NCBI GenBank assembly: GCA_963846165.1
Contig: CAWJUU010000007.1
Location: 62,001-126,000, forward strand
Length of the DNA stretch: 64,000 nucleotides
Origin: WHSW01 sp963846165
Lineage (GTDB): Bacteria > Actinomycetota > Thermoleophilia > Solirubrobacterales > 70-9
Direction: 5' to 3'
Below are positions 16,044 to 24,436 of this stretch, piece after piece. A program made the translations under genes and the position numbers. Each line of letters begins with the position of its first letter. Position 1 is the first letter of the stretch. The notes beneath the pieces are model-generated. The model was not told where the DNA came from. It was given only the letters and a program-made list of their open reading frames with translations, and did not search any database.

Positions 16044-16072
16044 GATATAGCCCGACGTAGCCGAGATGTAGC
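16044..16072. repeat. GATGTAGC-type tandem repeats (right end of island B)
   Basis: GATATAGC at 16044, GACGTAGC at 16054 and GATGTAGC at 16065, 10-11 bp apart, 19 bp before the tRNA-Arg 5' fragment. They resemble the pair at 10821-10839. Confidence 0.4.
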
Positions 16073-16090
16073 ACCGAGCCCGTGGCAAGC

Positions 16091-16123
16091 GACCGACGCT
16101 ATCCGGCTGAGCTACGGGGCCCC
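16091..16123 (-). pseudogene. Decayed tRNA-Arg 5' half (right edge of island)
   Basis: It matches the 5' half of tRNA-Arg(ACG) (10712-10744) from the GACCGA anticodon-stem strand through the D-arm to the 5' end, with a 2-nt deletion in the D-arm and extra G/C in the acceptor. It begins at the same GACCGA at which the 47-bp left-edge copy ends, so the two fragments together make one split tRNA. TAGAAT (minus strand, about 16132-16137) upstream may be its old promoter. Confidence 0.7.
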
Positions 16124-16166
16124 GGGTGAGCGATTCTAGAGCGGTGCGCTCGACGGGTCGGGCTGG

Positions 16167-17534
16167 TCAGACGAGGGTGCCGAGCACCGCGCGGACGTCG
16201 GCGATCGTCGTCCGGGGGCTGACGAAGCAGAAGCGGAGCAGGTGCTCGCCGCGCCAGCTCGTCGGCACGGTCAGCGTCAGGCCGCGGTCGAGCTGTTCGC
16301 CGGACCAGCGCTGGTAGTCCTCCAGCTCCCACCCGCGCCGGCGGAAGACGACGATCGAGAGCTCGGGCTCAGTCAGCAGCTCGAGCTCGGGCGCGCCCTC
16401 GATCAGCGCGGCGGCCTCGCGGGCCAGTTGCAGACCGTGCGCGACCGCCCGCTCGTAGGCGGCGGTTCCGTTGACCGCGAGCGAGAACCAGAGCGGCAGG
16501 CCGCGGGCTCGGCGGGTCATGTGGATCGCAAGGTCGGACGCGTTTGGCTCCGCGCCCTTCTCGACCGCGTCGAGGTACTCGGCGTGCTGGGTGTTGGCCG
16601 CACGCGCGATCGCGCTGTCGCGGTAGACGATCGCGGCGCAGTCGAGCGACGCGAAGAGCCACTTGTGGGGGTCGACGACGAACGAGTCGGCGCGCTCGAT
16701 CCCCGTGAACAGCTCGCGGGCCGTGGGATCGGCGAGTGCGGCGCCGCCGTAGGCCCCGTCGACGTGCAGCCAGAGGTCGTCGCGGTCGCAGATCGCGGCG
16801 ATCGCTGCGAGCTCGTCGACCATCCCGAGGTTGGTGGTGCCGGCGGTGGCCCCGACCGCGATCATGCGCTCATCGGTCGCCGCAAGCGCCTCCTCCAGGG
16901 CGGCGCCGACCATCCGACCGCGCTCGTCGGCTTCGACCTCGACCACCGCGAGGTCGAGCACCCGGGCGGCGAGCCGGAGCGAGGAGTGTGCGCCGGCGCA
17001 GAGCGCGACCGCCTCACCGCCCCGCTGATCGCTGCCCATGCGGGCCGCCTCGCGGGCGACGAAGAGGCCGTTGAGGTTGGCCTGGGTGCCGCCGCTGACG
17101 AAGGTGCCGCCGGCGCTCGCCGGCATGCCGACGAGATCGGCGATCCAGCGCAGGGCCTGGTTCTCGGCGAAGATCGCACCCGAGCCCTCGAGCCACCAGT
17201 CGGCGAACAGCGCGGCCGCCGAAACCGCTTGGTCGAACGCCGTCGCGGCGTTGGTCGAGCCGTAGGGGATGAAGGCGAAGTAGCGCGGGTGGCCACAGTT
17301 CATGCAGCTGGGCGCGATCACGTCTGTGAACAGCTCGAAGGCGCGCTCCTCGCCGAGCCCGTTCGCGGTGATCGCCTCCCCCAAGCCGGCCTCCAGCTCG
17401 GCCGCGCTCCACGGCTCGTTCAGGGGCGGTGGGTCCTCGCGCGCGCGATCGAGCGTCCACTCGAACACGCGCTCCGCCAGCGCCTCGCTCTTCGGCCCCC
17501 AGGCGTGCATCCGGTCTGACCGCTCGTCGCCCAT
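16167..17534 (-). CDS. PLP-dependent amino-acid decarboxylase (group II)
   Basis: 455 residues of the aromatic-L-amino-acid/glutamate decarboxylase fold. Visible features: HPRYFAFIPYGS (81-92), the glycine-rich PLP-phosphate site SGGTQANLNGL (147-157), stacking His183 in AGAHSS, Asp259 in HVDGAYGG, and the Schiff-base Lys291 in SFVVDPHKWLF. It would release CO2 from an aromatic or related L-amino acid to give an amine; the substrate is not readable. The ATG overlaps the TGA of the upstream HD gene (ATGA), so the two are translationally coupled; the much longer in-frame upstream extension is a shadow. Length is normal. Confidence 0.88.
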   Translation of the reverse strand: MGDERSDRMHAWGPKSEALAERVFEWTLDRAREDPPPLNEPWSAAELEAGLGEAITANGLGEERAFELFTDVIAPSCMNCGHPRYFAFIPYGSTNAATAFDQAVSAAALFADWWLEGSGAIFAENQALRWIADLVGMPASAGGTFVSGGTQANLNGLFVAREAARMGSDQRGGEAVALCAGAHSSLRLAARVLDLAVVEVEADERGRMVGAALEEALAATDERMIAVGATAGTTNLGMVDELAAIAAICDRDDLWLHVDGAYGGAALADPTARELFTGIERADSFVVDPHKWLFASLDCAAIVYRDSAIARAANTQHAEYLDAVEKGAEPNASDLAIHMTRRARGLPLWFSLAVNGTAAYERAVAHGLQLAREAAALIEGAPELELLTEPELSIVVFRRRGWELEDYQRWSGEQLDRGLTLTVPTSWRGEHLLRFCFVSPRTTIADVRAVLGTLV

Positions 17535-18085
17535 CAGAGATACCGAGCCTCGGCGAACACCCTGCCCACCAGCGGCTCGTATGACTCCAGCGGCAGCGAG
17601 TCGTAGGCCGGGTCGAAGCAGTTCTGGTCGTAGAGCTCGCAGAACTCGGCGCAGTCGTCGAACCATTCGTGGTCGCGATAGCGCTCGCGGGCGTCGGGGT
17701 CCTCGCCGGTCTGGCGACCGTAGTAGTACTGCTGGAAGACGCCGTGGTGCTTGACGATCCAGCAGATCCGCGGCTCGATGTACGGCTTCAGGATCGCCGC
17801 GACCATCTCGCCGTGCGTGTAAGGGGCCAGCTCGTCGCCGATGTCGTGGAGCAGCGCCGCGGCGACGTACTCCTCCGAGCGCCCGTCGCGCTGCGCCCGG
17901 GTCGCCGACTGCAGCGAGTGCTCGAACCTCGACACCTGATAGCCGCCCATCGAGTGCTCGAGCGCCCGCACGGCGGCGAGCAGCCGGTCGGGCAGCTCGC
18001 CCACGTATTCGTCCTCGAACCGAGCGAGCAGCGCGTAGTCCTCGGCGGTGCCGTCTGCCATCCGGGTGAATCCGACTGTCTCCAT
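17534..18085 (-). CDS. HD-domain protein, possible diiron oxygenase (PhnZ/MIOX-like)
   Basis: 183 residues from the ATG at 18085 (GGAGG 5 nt upstream; a GTG 6 nt earlier is possible). Conserved ligands appear in the order known for HD-type mixed-valent diiron oxygenases: His56 in FEHSLQSA, His80-Asp81 in LLHDIGDELAP, His91 in YTHGE, His113/114 in VKHHGVFQQYYYG and Asp153 in CELYDQNCFDP. The 24-residue H-to-HD spacing is as in PhnZ. Such enzymes oxidise hydroxylated or amino-phosphonate-like substrates; a phosphohydrolase role is the alternative. Coupled to the PLP decarboxylase by ATGA overlap. Confidence 0.7.
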   Translation of the reverse strand: METVGFTRMADGTAEDYALLARFEDEYVGELPDRLLAAVRALEHSMGGYQVSRFEHSLQSATRAQRDGRSEEYVAAALLHDIGDELAPYTHGEMVAAILKPYIEPRICWIVKHHGVFQQYYYGRQTGEDPDARERYRDHEWFDDCAEFCELYDQNCFDPAYDSLPLESYEPLVGRVFAEARYL

Positions 18086-18146
18086 CGTCACCTCCGTACG
18101 ACCTCGTCTTCCGGCTGGCAGCGTAAGCGGCTGAGAGAATCGAGGC

Positions 18147-18630
18147 GTGCCGAGGATCGCGACGATCGGTGTCTACGGATTCACGGCGGATCGCTTTCTC
18201 GCGACCCTCGGGGATGCCGACATCCGTCGCGTGATCGACGTCCGCCAGCGCCGCGGCGTGCGCGGCAGCGAGTACGCGTGGGCGAACTCGCGCCGGCTTC
18301 AGCAGGCGCTCGCCGATGCCGCGATCGGCTACGAGCATCGAAAGGGGCCTCGCCCCGACGACCGAGCTGCGCCGGCTTCAGTACGCCGAGGACGACCGCC
18401 GCGGGGTGGGCCAGCGCTCGCGGGCCGTGCTCGCCCCCGAGTTCGCGCGCGTGTTCGCCGCCGAGATCCTCGACCACGCCGACCTCGACGGGCTCGTCGC
18501 CCGCCTGCCAGGTGAGGGGATCGCCGCCCTGATGTGCGCCGAACGTGAACCCCAGGCCTGCCACCGCTCGCTGATTGCAGCTCGACTCGCCACCGAGCAT
18601 GGCGCGGCGGTCATCGACCTCCTGCCCTGA
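18147..18630 (+). pseudogene. DUF488 family protein (frameshifted)
   Basis: Two overlapping frames make one DUF488 protein. The first gives ATIGVYGFTADRFLATL, VIDVRQRRG and YEHRKG; the second gives LAPTTELRRLQYAED through MCAEREPQACHRSLIA. One extra G in the run at about 18342-18345 (AAAGGGGCC) separates them; removing it gives ~160 residues with both family motifs (IDVR and CAERE-x3-CHR). Function of DUF488 is unknown. The GTG at 18147 follows GAGAAT by 6 nt. It may be a sequencing indel. Confidence 0.7.
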
Positions 18631-18716
18631 GCCCTGCGTTCCTGTCAGCGCTGGCCCGAGCGGCGCAAACCCGGTCGACTTCCCGAGCTGCTCCTGAGCC
18701 GGATACGATCGCGTTC

Positions 18717-19214
18717 GTGGCCGATGAAGCCGCCGCCAACGCGGCCCTGATCGATCGCTTCTACGAGGCGTTCGCGCGCCGCGACCACGCGATGATGGCG
18801 GCCTGCTACACGCCGGATGTGCATTTCTCCGATCCCGTCTTTCAGGACCTCCACGGTGACGAGGCGCGGGCGATGTGGAGGATGCTCTGCGAGCGTGGGA
18901 CCGACCTGATGCTCTCGCATTCCGATGTCAGCGCCGACGCCGACAGCGGCTCGGCGGCTTGGGTCGCCGACTACACGTTCTCGGGCACCGGGCGCACGGT
19001 CCACAACGAGATCAGCGCCTCGTATCGGTTCGAGGGCGGGCTGATCTCAGAGCACACCGACCGCTTCGATCTCTGGGCGTGGTCCCGCCAGGCGCTCGGG
19101 CCGACGGGGGTGCTGCTCGGCTGGTCGCCGATCGTGCAGAACAGGATTCGCGGGCAGGCGCGCGAGAACCTGGACAAGTTCATGGCCGAGAAGGCTGCGA
19201 GCGGCGCCGGTTAA
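18717..19214 (+). CDS. NTF2/SnoaL-like protein
   Basis: 165 residues. Helix AALIDRFYEAFARRDHAMMAACY, then VHFSDPVFQDLHGDEARAMWRML and strands with YRFEGGLISEHTDRFDLWAW, the SnoaL-like ester-cyclase/isomerase fold. A polar C-terminal helix (NRIRGQARENLDKFMAEK) follows. The GTG start is preceded by TACGAT (18704-18709) at 7 nt, so the message is probably leaderless. Substrate unknown; convergent with the MBL gene. Confidence 0.78.
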   Translation: MADEAAANAALIDRFYEAFARRDHAMMAACYTPDVHFSDPVFQDLHGDEARAMWRMLCERGTDLMLSHSDVSADADSGSAAWVADYTFSGTGRTVHNEISASYRFEGGLISEHTDRFDLWAWSRQALGPTGVLLGWSPIVQNRIRGQARENLDKFMAEKAASGAG

Positions 19215-19218
19215 GCGA

Positions 19219-20226
19219 TTAGGCCCGCTGCCAGCGGCGCGGGTCCTCGCCCTCGCCCTCGACCTCGACGAGCTCCCCGCGCGCGACAAGGTGGTCGATG
19301 TAGGCGCGGGCGAGCTGCAGGCCCCAGGCGGCGGTCGCGGGGCTGACGTTCTCGGGCCCGACGATGTCGCCGATGATCTCGAACGCGGTCCGCGAGTCGC
19401 CGGCGAACGCGCCGCGGACACGGTCGAGGTGGCCGTCGAGCTCAACCCGGTTCGCGGCGACCTTCGCCGGCACGTCGCGAAAGGGGCGCCCGTGACCGGC
19501 GAGGCAGAGCGTGGTCTCGAGGCCATCGACGGTGTCGAGGCCGCCGACGAACTCGGCCACCGGATCGGGGGTGTGGCCGTAGTCGAAGAAGAGCGAGATC
19601 CGGCCGAGCAGGTGGTCACCCGAGATCAAGAGCCCGCTCTCGGGCTGATGGAGGACGACGTGCGAGGGCGCATGGCCCGGGGTTTCGTACACCTGCCAGA
19701 GACCGATGTCGGTCTCGACCTCGACCCCGGGCACGAGCTCGCGATCCGGGGGCACGGCCCGCGCTATTCCCGTGTTCTCACCCCGCCGCGACTTCTCATA
19801 CAGCTCGAGGCCTGCCGCCGGGACACCGCTCTGGCGCGCGACCTCGATCCGGCGGTCGAGCGCGGCGTCGGGGTCATCGGCCATGCCGCGAACGTGCACC
19901 CAGGCGGGATGAATCCAGAGCTCGCAGCCCGCGGCGTCGACGATCGGCCCGGCGAGCCCGTAGTGGTCGGTGTGGGCGTGGGTGCAGACCACCAGGCTGA
20001 CGTCCTCGACGCGCAGCCCGACCTGGGCGAGCGCGAGCTCGAGCTGGCGCATGCCGTCCTCGGTCGCCATCCCGGTGTCGAAGAGGACGACCCCGTCGCC
20101 GGAGCGAACGGCGAACGCGTTCACGTGCGGCACCCCGGGCCATGGCAGCGGCAGGCGCAGACGCCAGATCCCCGGCAGCACCCGCTCGCCGCGGGCGAGC
20201 TCGCGCCGTCGCCTCGTCTCACTCAT
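19219..20226 (-). CDS. MBL-fold metallohydrolase
   Basis: 335 residues from the ATG at 20226. Zinc motif CTHAHTDHYG (His83, His85, Asp87, His88), a further His in PGHAPSHVV, SGDHLLGRISLF and GHGRPFRDV are all present, followed by a C-terminal helical domain (VENVSPATAAWGL-type) that resembles the winged-helix tail of LACTB2-like hydrolases. Probable thioesterase or glyoxalase-II-like hydrolase; substrate not evident. Divergent from the wax-ester synthase across about 70 bp, so a shared promoter region is likely. Confidence 0.85.
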   Translation of the reverse strand: MSETRRRRELARGERVLPGIWRLRLPLPWPGVPHVNAFAVRSGDGVVLFDTGMATEDGMRQLELALAQVGLRVEDVSLVVCTHAHTDHYGLAGPIVDAAGCELWIHPAWVHVRGMADDPDAALDRRIEVARQSGVPAAGLELYEKSRRGENTGIARAVPPDRELVPGVEVETDIGLWQVYETPGHAPSHVVLHQPESGLLISGDHLLGRISLFFDYGHTPDPVAEFVGGLDTVDGLETTLCLAGHGRPFRDVPAKVAANRVELDGHLDRVRGAFAGDSRTAFEIIGDIVGPENVSPATAAWGLQLARAYIDHLVARGELVEVEGEGEDPRRWQRA

Positions 20227-20296
20227 GACGCGGGCATGCTCGCAGGCCGGTCGAGCCGACCCCGACGTGTGCCGGCGCGGATACGATCGTGAAGCC

Positions 20297-21670
20297 TTGA
20301 ACGACCGCCTCTCCGCCTCGGACATGTCCTCGTTGCTGGCCGAGCGGGGGCCGATCCACGTTCACGTCGGGGCGACGATCGTGGTCACGGGCAAGCCGCC
20401 GCAGTTCGACGAGCTGCTCGACCACGTCGACGCGCGCCTGGGGCTGGTGCCGCGCTTTCGCCAGCGCGTCACCCCCACGCCGCTGAAGCTCGACAACCCG
20501 GTCTGGTCCGACGACCCGAGCTTCGACATCCGCTGGCACGTGCGCCGCGTCGCGCTGCCGAAGCCGGGCGGGATGGCCGAGCTTCGTGAGCTGGCCGGCC
20601 GGATCATGTCCGAGCCGCTCGACTTCGCCCGCCCGCTGTGGCAGCTCTACCTGGTCGAGGGGCTCGAACGAGGCCGCCACGCGCTCGTCAACAAGACCCA
20701 CCACGCGCTCGTCGACGGGGTTGCGGCGATCGACGTCGGGACGGTGATCCTCGACGCGAGCCGCGACGGGACCGAGCTCGAGCTGCCCGAGGAGCGCTGG
20801 GACCCCGACGAGCCAAGCCCGGAGATGCTCTTCATCCGTGCCGCCTCCGACCGCATCCGTACGCCGCTGAAGGCGGCGCGCAAGGCGGCGCGTGGAGCGC
20901 TGACGATGCCGCGCTCGACCGCCGGGCGGGTGATGCGGACGGCCGACGGCTTCGCGCAGCTGGCCGCCAGCGGTCCGAGCGCGCCGCGCACCTTCCTCAA
21001 CCGGGAGATCGGTCGCGATCGCAGGGTGGCCTTCGTCGCGACCGAGCTTCAGCGCCTGAAGGCGGCGCGCGGCGAATCGGGCGCGACCGTCAACGACGTC
21101 ATCCTCTCGGTCGCCGCGGGCGGCCTGCGGCGGTGCTTCGAGCGCCGCGGCGAGCAGGTGCCCGAGCACCTGGTCGCGCTCGTGCCGATGAGCGTCCGCC
21201 GCCCCGACGAGGAGCTCGAGCTCGGCAACCGGATCGCGACTCTGCTGGTCGCGCTGCCGCTCGCCGAGCCCGACCCGGCGGTGCGACTCGAGCGGATCCA
21301 CGCCGAGACGGCCCGGCTGAAGGCCTCCGAGCAGGCCGGCGCAGCCTCGCTGATCATCGAGGCGACCGGCTGGACGCCGCCGACGATCAACCGCGTGCTC
21401 GCCGGCGCGATCTCCAGGCCGCTGTCCTGGAACCTGGTCGTCTCCAACGTCCCAGGACCGCAGGCCCCGTTCTACCTCCTCGGCAGGCGCCTGGAGGCGA
21501 TCTATCCGTTCGTGCCCCTGTCACCCCAGAACCATGCGCTCTCGATCGGCGTCCTGAGCTACGACGGCGGCGTCTTCTTCGGCCTCGCCGGCGACCGCGA
21601 CGTGCTCGACGACATCGACGAGCTCGCCGCCGATCTCGAGGCGGCGCTGGCCGAGCAGGACGCGGCCTAG
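20297..21670 (+). CDS. Wax ester synthase / diacylglycerol acyltransferase (WS/DGAT)
   Basis: 457 residues. Catalytic HHALVDG (His135-His136-x3-Asp140-Gly141), family opening DRLSASD...PIHVHVGA, NPVWSDDPSFDIRWHV, PLDFARPLWQLYLV, and the C-terminal NVPGPQAPFYLLG match WS/DGAT bifunctional acyltransferases that make wax esters or triacylglycerol at the membrane. Start TTG at 20297, which gives the family N-terminus; TACGAT ends 9 nt before it. The stop codon overlaps the stop of the convergent L,D-transpeptidase gene. Confidence 0.9.
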   Translation: MNDRLSASDMSSLLAERGPIHVHVGATIVVTGKPPQFDELLDHVDARLGLVPRFRQRVTPTPLKLDNPVWSDDPSFDIRWHVRRVALPKPGGMAELRELAGRIMSEPLDFARPLWQLYLVEGLERGRHALVNKTHHALVDGVAAIDVGTVILDASRDGTELELPEERWDPDEPSPEMLFIRAASDRIRTPLKAARKAARGALTMPRSTAGRVMRTADGFAQLAASGPSAPRTFLNREIGRDRRVAFVATELQRLKAARGESGATVNDVILSVAAGGLRRCFERRGEQVPEHLVALVPMSVRRPDEELELGNRIATLLVALPLAEPDPAVRLERIHAETARLKASEQAGAASLIIEATGWTPPTINRVLAGAISRPLSWNLVVSNVPGPQAPFYLLGRRLEAIYPFVPLSPQNHALSIGVLSYDGGVFFGLAGDRDVLDDIDELAADLEAALAEQDAA

Positions 21671-22548
21671 GCGCGAATGAACACCGGCGCGCCGAGCGGC
21701 ACCCGGTTGACGAGCTTGGAGACGTCGGGGTCGGCGGCGCGGACGCAGCCGTGCGAGGCGGCGATCCCGAGCGGTCCGCTGGTGCCGTGGATCGCGATCC
21801 GATTGCCGCCAAGCCACCCCGAGGGCAGGCTGGGCTGGGTCGCGCTGAGCGCGAGCGCGCAGCAGCCGTAGGCGGGGTTGAGGTCGCCGCGGAAGGTGTC
21901 GGTGACCGCGAAGCGGCCGGTCGGCGTGTCGGCGCCGGGCATCCCGACCGTGACCGCGAACGAGCGCAGCGACTTGTCCGCGGCGCGCAGCACGGCCCGG
22001 CGCTCGGACACGTCGACGACGATCGAGAGCCGGGTCCAGCCGGCCTTCAGCGCCTCGGGGTCGAGCTTGATCCAGCCGAGTTGGTTGTTGGGCAGGTACG
22101 GCGTCGTCACCCCGGCCCATCGACCGGACCGACGCACGACGCCGAACACCGTCGGCGAGCTGAACTCGGTCCGCTTGTCGACGGTCTCGACGACGTCGCC
22201 ACCCCCGGGTTCGGTCCGGATCTCGACCTCGCGACCCTGGCGCACCCAGATCACCGGGTAGGCGTCACCGGGGTGCTCGAGCGCGAGACCCGTCCGCGAC
22301 CCGGGCGGCTCGGCCGAGGGCCCCGCCTTGACGCCCCCGGTGCCGGTGGTGGTCGCGGTGGTGGTGTCGGTCGTCGTCGCGGTGGTGGTGTCGGTCGTCG
22401 TCGTGGTGACGACGAGGGGCTCCGTCGGGGGGTCGTCGTCGGACCCGCAGGCCGCGAAGCCCACGCCGGCAAGGCCGCAGGCGGCGGCGACGAAGGTCCG
22501 TCGTAGAGATTCGAGCGGATTGCGGGCCTGCCGGACACGTACAGCCAC
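21667..22548 (-). CDS. L,D-transpeptidase lipoprotein (YkuD domain)
   Basis: 293 residues. A lipoprotein signal ends GVGFAAC (Cys34), followed by an Asp/Pro/Thr-rich linker with repeated TTTATTTD units, an SH3-like segment (PGDAYPVIWVRQG to LGWIKLD) and the YkuD domain with HGT and SHGCVR (catalytic Cys268). It makes or edits 3-3 peptidoglycan cross-links outside the membrane. The start is GTG, with TACCTT ending 8 nt before it. The end shares CTAG with the opposing wax-ester synthase stop. Confidence 0.92.
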   Translation of the reverse strand: MAVRVRQARNPLESLRRTFVAAACGLAGVGFAACGSDDDPPTEPLVVTTTTTDTTTATTTDTTTATTTGTGGVKAGPSAEPPGSRTGLALEHPGDAYPVIWVRQGREVEIRTEPGGGDVVETVDKRTEFSSPTVFGVVRRSGRWAGVTTPYLPNNQLGWIKLDPEALKAGWTRLSIVVDVSERRAVLRAADKSLRSFAVTVGMPGADTPTGRFAVTDTFRGDLNPAYGCCALALSATQPSLPSGWLGGNRIAIHGTSGPLGIAASHGCVRAADPDVSKLVNRVPLGAPVFIRA

Positions 22549-22602
22549 TGCTGAGGAAGGTAGCGCGCGGTCGAGGCCGGCCCCGAGACGGCGCTGTTGC
22601 GC

Positions 22603-23181
22603 TCAGCGCGAGCCGGTCGGTTCTCCGACCGCAAGCAGCTCGGCGAGGCGCGCGACGACGACCCCGAATGCCAGGTAGAGCGCCGGAAGCCATGGCGGGA
22701 CGCCGCCGAGGGTGTCGATCGACGGCGCGTACTCGAACGCCTCGATCTCGACCAGGACGATCTCGACCACGGTGCCGACGATCGCCGCCGAGACCCCGCA
22801 GACGAGCGCCGGCATGCCACCGCCGACCCGGGCGCAGATGATCGTCGCGATCGCGAAGCAGAGAACCGTCGCCGGCGAGAGCGGCTCGCCAAAGATGAGC
22901 GCGGTGAGGGCGTAGAGACCGATCACCGCCGCGATCCCGGCGACCGCGTCGGCCCAGCGCAGGCCGCCGGCCACCGGCCCGAGCCGCAGCCGCACGACCG
23001 CAACCGTGACCGTCCCGAGGCCGACGAGGACCGGGAACCAGAACGCGCTCTCCCAGACAAACGGCACCGCGTCGGAGAGATAGCGACCGGTGCCCGACTT
23101 GACGTGACCCTGGTCGCCGACCAGGCCAGCGGCGGCGCCGATGGCGAACAGGAGCAGGAGAGCCGAGGGCGGCAGGCGCAC
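22603..23181 (-). CDS. Polytopic membrane protein, possibly INSIG-like
   Basis: 192 residues from the GTG at 23181 (TAGCTT ends 7 nt before it; a TTG three codons earlier is possible). About five membrane helices with few charged loops. The stretch from VWESAFWFPVLVGLG and the ending GVPPWLPALYLAFGVVVARLA recall bacterial homologues of the INSIG sterol-sensing family, but this is recognition by pattern only. Function unknown. It follows the L,D-transpeptidase on the same strand but has its own promoter signal. Confidence 0.6.
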   Translation of the reverse strand: MRLPPSALLLLFAIGAAAGLVGDQGHVKSGTGRYLSDAVPFVWESAFWFPVLVGLGTVTVAVVRLRLGPVAGGLRWADAVAGIAAVIGLYALTALIFGEPLSPATVLCFAIATIICARVGGGMPALVCGVSAAIVGTVVEIVLVEIEAFEYAPSIDTLGGVPPWLPALYLAFGVVVARLAELLAVGEPTGSR

Positions 23182-23390
23182 GGCGCGCAAGCTACCCGGC
23201 GGCGAGTCGGCGAGCGCCAGTTAGGGGTATGGGTGGCATTTCATTCGGGCCTGGTCTGGGTGCAAGCGAAACAGGGCTCGATCGGCTCGGCTTCCCCGAC
23301 GTTGACGGGTTAGGTAGCCCATGGACACCTGAGCCGTCAACGAAGGCATCAGATCGACGACCCCAGCAAGGCACGCATAGGATTGCGGCC

Positions 23391-23792
23391 GTGCCGTTCA
23401 CGCTCAGGAACCTCAAGGAGGACCTGGAGGACGTCGGGTCCAGGTTCGACGGCGCGCCGGACCTGGAGTTCCGCTTGGCGACCGTGGCGCTCGAGCTTGA
23501 GCAATCCGGCCTGGGCTATCAGCGCGTCCCGCCCGGCTATCGCTTTCCGTACGGCCACACGCACAAGACGCAGGAGGAGGTGTACGTGGTCCTGCGCGGG
23601 AGCGGGCGGATGAAGCTCGACGACGAGATCGTCGAGCTCAAGGAATGGGACGCGGTGCGCGTCCCGCCCGGTACGTGGCGAGGCTACGAGGCCGGGCCCG
23701 AGGGCCTCGAGATCATCGTCATTGGCGCTCCCAATCTCGGCGAAGCTCCGCGTGAAGACGTCGAGGGACAGCGCGACTGGTGGGCTGACTAG
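23391..23792 (+). CDS. Cupin-domain protein
   Basis: 133 residues. Cupin motif 1 is PYGHTHKTQEEVYVVLRGSG (metal ligands His, His, Glu) and motif 2 PPGTWRGYEAGPEGLEIIVIG lacks the usual His, so the metal site may have three ligands. The GTG at 23391 was chosen because TAGGAT (23378-23383) ends 7 nt before it and the upstream codons are not protein-like. Role unknown; small cupins are often isomerases, dioxygenases or sensor domains. The 23182-23390 gap holds no gene. Confidence 0.8.
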   Translation: MPFTLRNLKEDLEDVGSRFDGAPDLEFRLATVALELEQSGLGYQRVPPGYRFPYGHTHKTQEEVYVVLRGSGRMKLDDEIVELKEWDAVRVPPGTWRGYEAGPEGLEIIVIGAPNLGEAPREDVEGQRDWWAD

Positions 23793-23900
23793 CGCCAGGT
23801 AGGTGAACATGAAGCGGAGAGACGTAAGTCACTCAGCCCGAGGGCAGTGCACGCTCCCCTTCTAGCCAGTAGACCAACCAGAAGAAGGTTGATGACGAGT

Positions 23901-23926
23901 TGCGCTTTGGGCGAGAAGCGGCACAC
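23901..23926. repeat. Hairpin repeat, copy 9 (inverted orientation)
   Basis: TGCGCTTTGGGCGAGAAGCG followed by GCACAC; its complement is the TCGCCC/TCGTCC-loop form. It lies 67 bp before the lipoprotein gene. Confidence 0.6.
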
Positions 23927-23992
23927 GGCCGAGCGCGAATACGATGTGTCGCCCCACGACTTCCGGTGGGCGACCCAGAGAGGACTTGACCG

Positions 23993-24376
23993 ATGCGAGG
24001 ACATCGTTTCCATGCGATCGCGGGGCTCACGGCTCTGTTCGTCTGCGCTCTGATCGCCGCCGGGTGCGGCGATGACGACGAGACAACGACGACCACGTCC
24101 GCCGGGGGGAGTGCACAGCAAACGGTCGACACGGCGGTCAAGTCGTGCAGCGACGAGGCCGACCAGCTCGGCGGTGCTGCGGGAACCGCTCTGAAGAGCG
24201 CGTGCACTTCCGTGGGCAACACGGCCGAGCAGGCTCTCAGCTCGGGCGGCGAGCAGGTAAAGCAGGCGCTCTCACAGGCAGAGAGCTCCTGCAAGAGCGC
24301 GGTCGGCCAGCTCCCTTCGGGCCAGGCTCAGGACGCGCTCTCGAAGCTCTGCAACGCGATCGCAAGCGCCGAGTAG
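23993..24376 (+). CDS. Small lipoprotein
   Basis: 127 residues. Signal with lipobox LIAAGC (Cys25), followed by an acidic GDDDETTTTT linker. The mature part is Ala/Ser/Gln-rich and helical (VKSCSDEADQLGGAAGTAL, EQVKQALSQAESSC) with four Cys that may pair. Predicted to be anchored on the outer face of the membrane. I do not recognise a family; the pattern is like small alpha-helical stress lipoproteins of actinobacteria. Confidence 0.7.
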   Translation: MRGHRFHAIAGLTALFVCALIAAGCGDDDETTTTTSAGGSAQQTVDTAVKSCSDEADQLGGAAGTALKSACTSVGNTAEQALSSGGEQVKQALSQAESSCKSAVGQLPSGQAQDALSKLCNAIASAE

Positions 24377-24436
24377 GCCAGGAACACTTCGGATTGCGAC
24401 CTCACCGAGGTCGCTGCACCACGAAGCAACAAACAA

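Noticed and set aside
4840..16123. Integrase or transposase gene in the tRNA-Arg island
   Set aside because: I looked for the R-H-R-Y and DDE patterns in all frames listed and found none; the island seems to have lost its mobility gene.
17535..18338. N-terminal extension of the PLP decarboxylase to 723 residues
   Set aside because: The added part is Arg-rich, lies over the HD-domain gene in another frame and lacks similarity; the ATGA junction at 17534 is the natural start.
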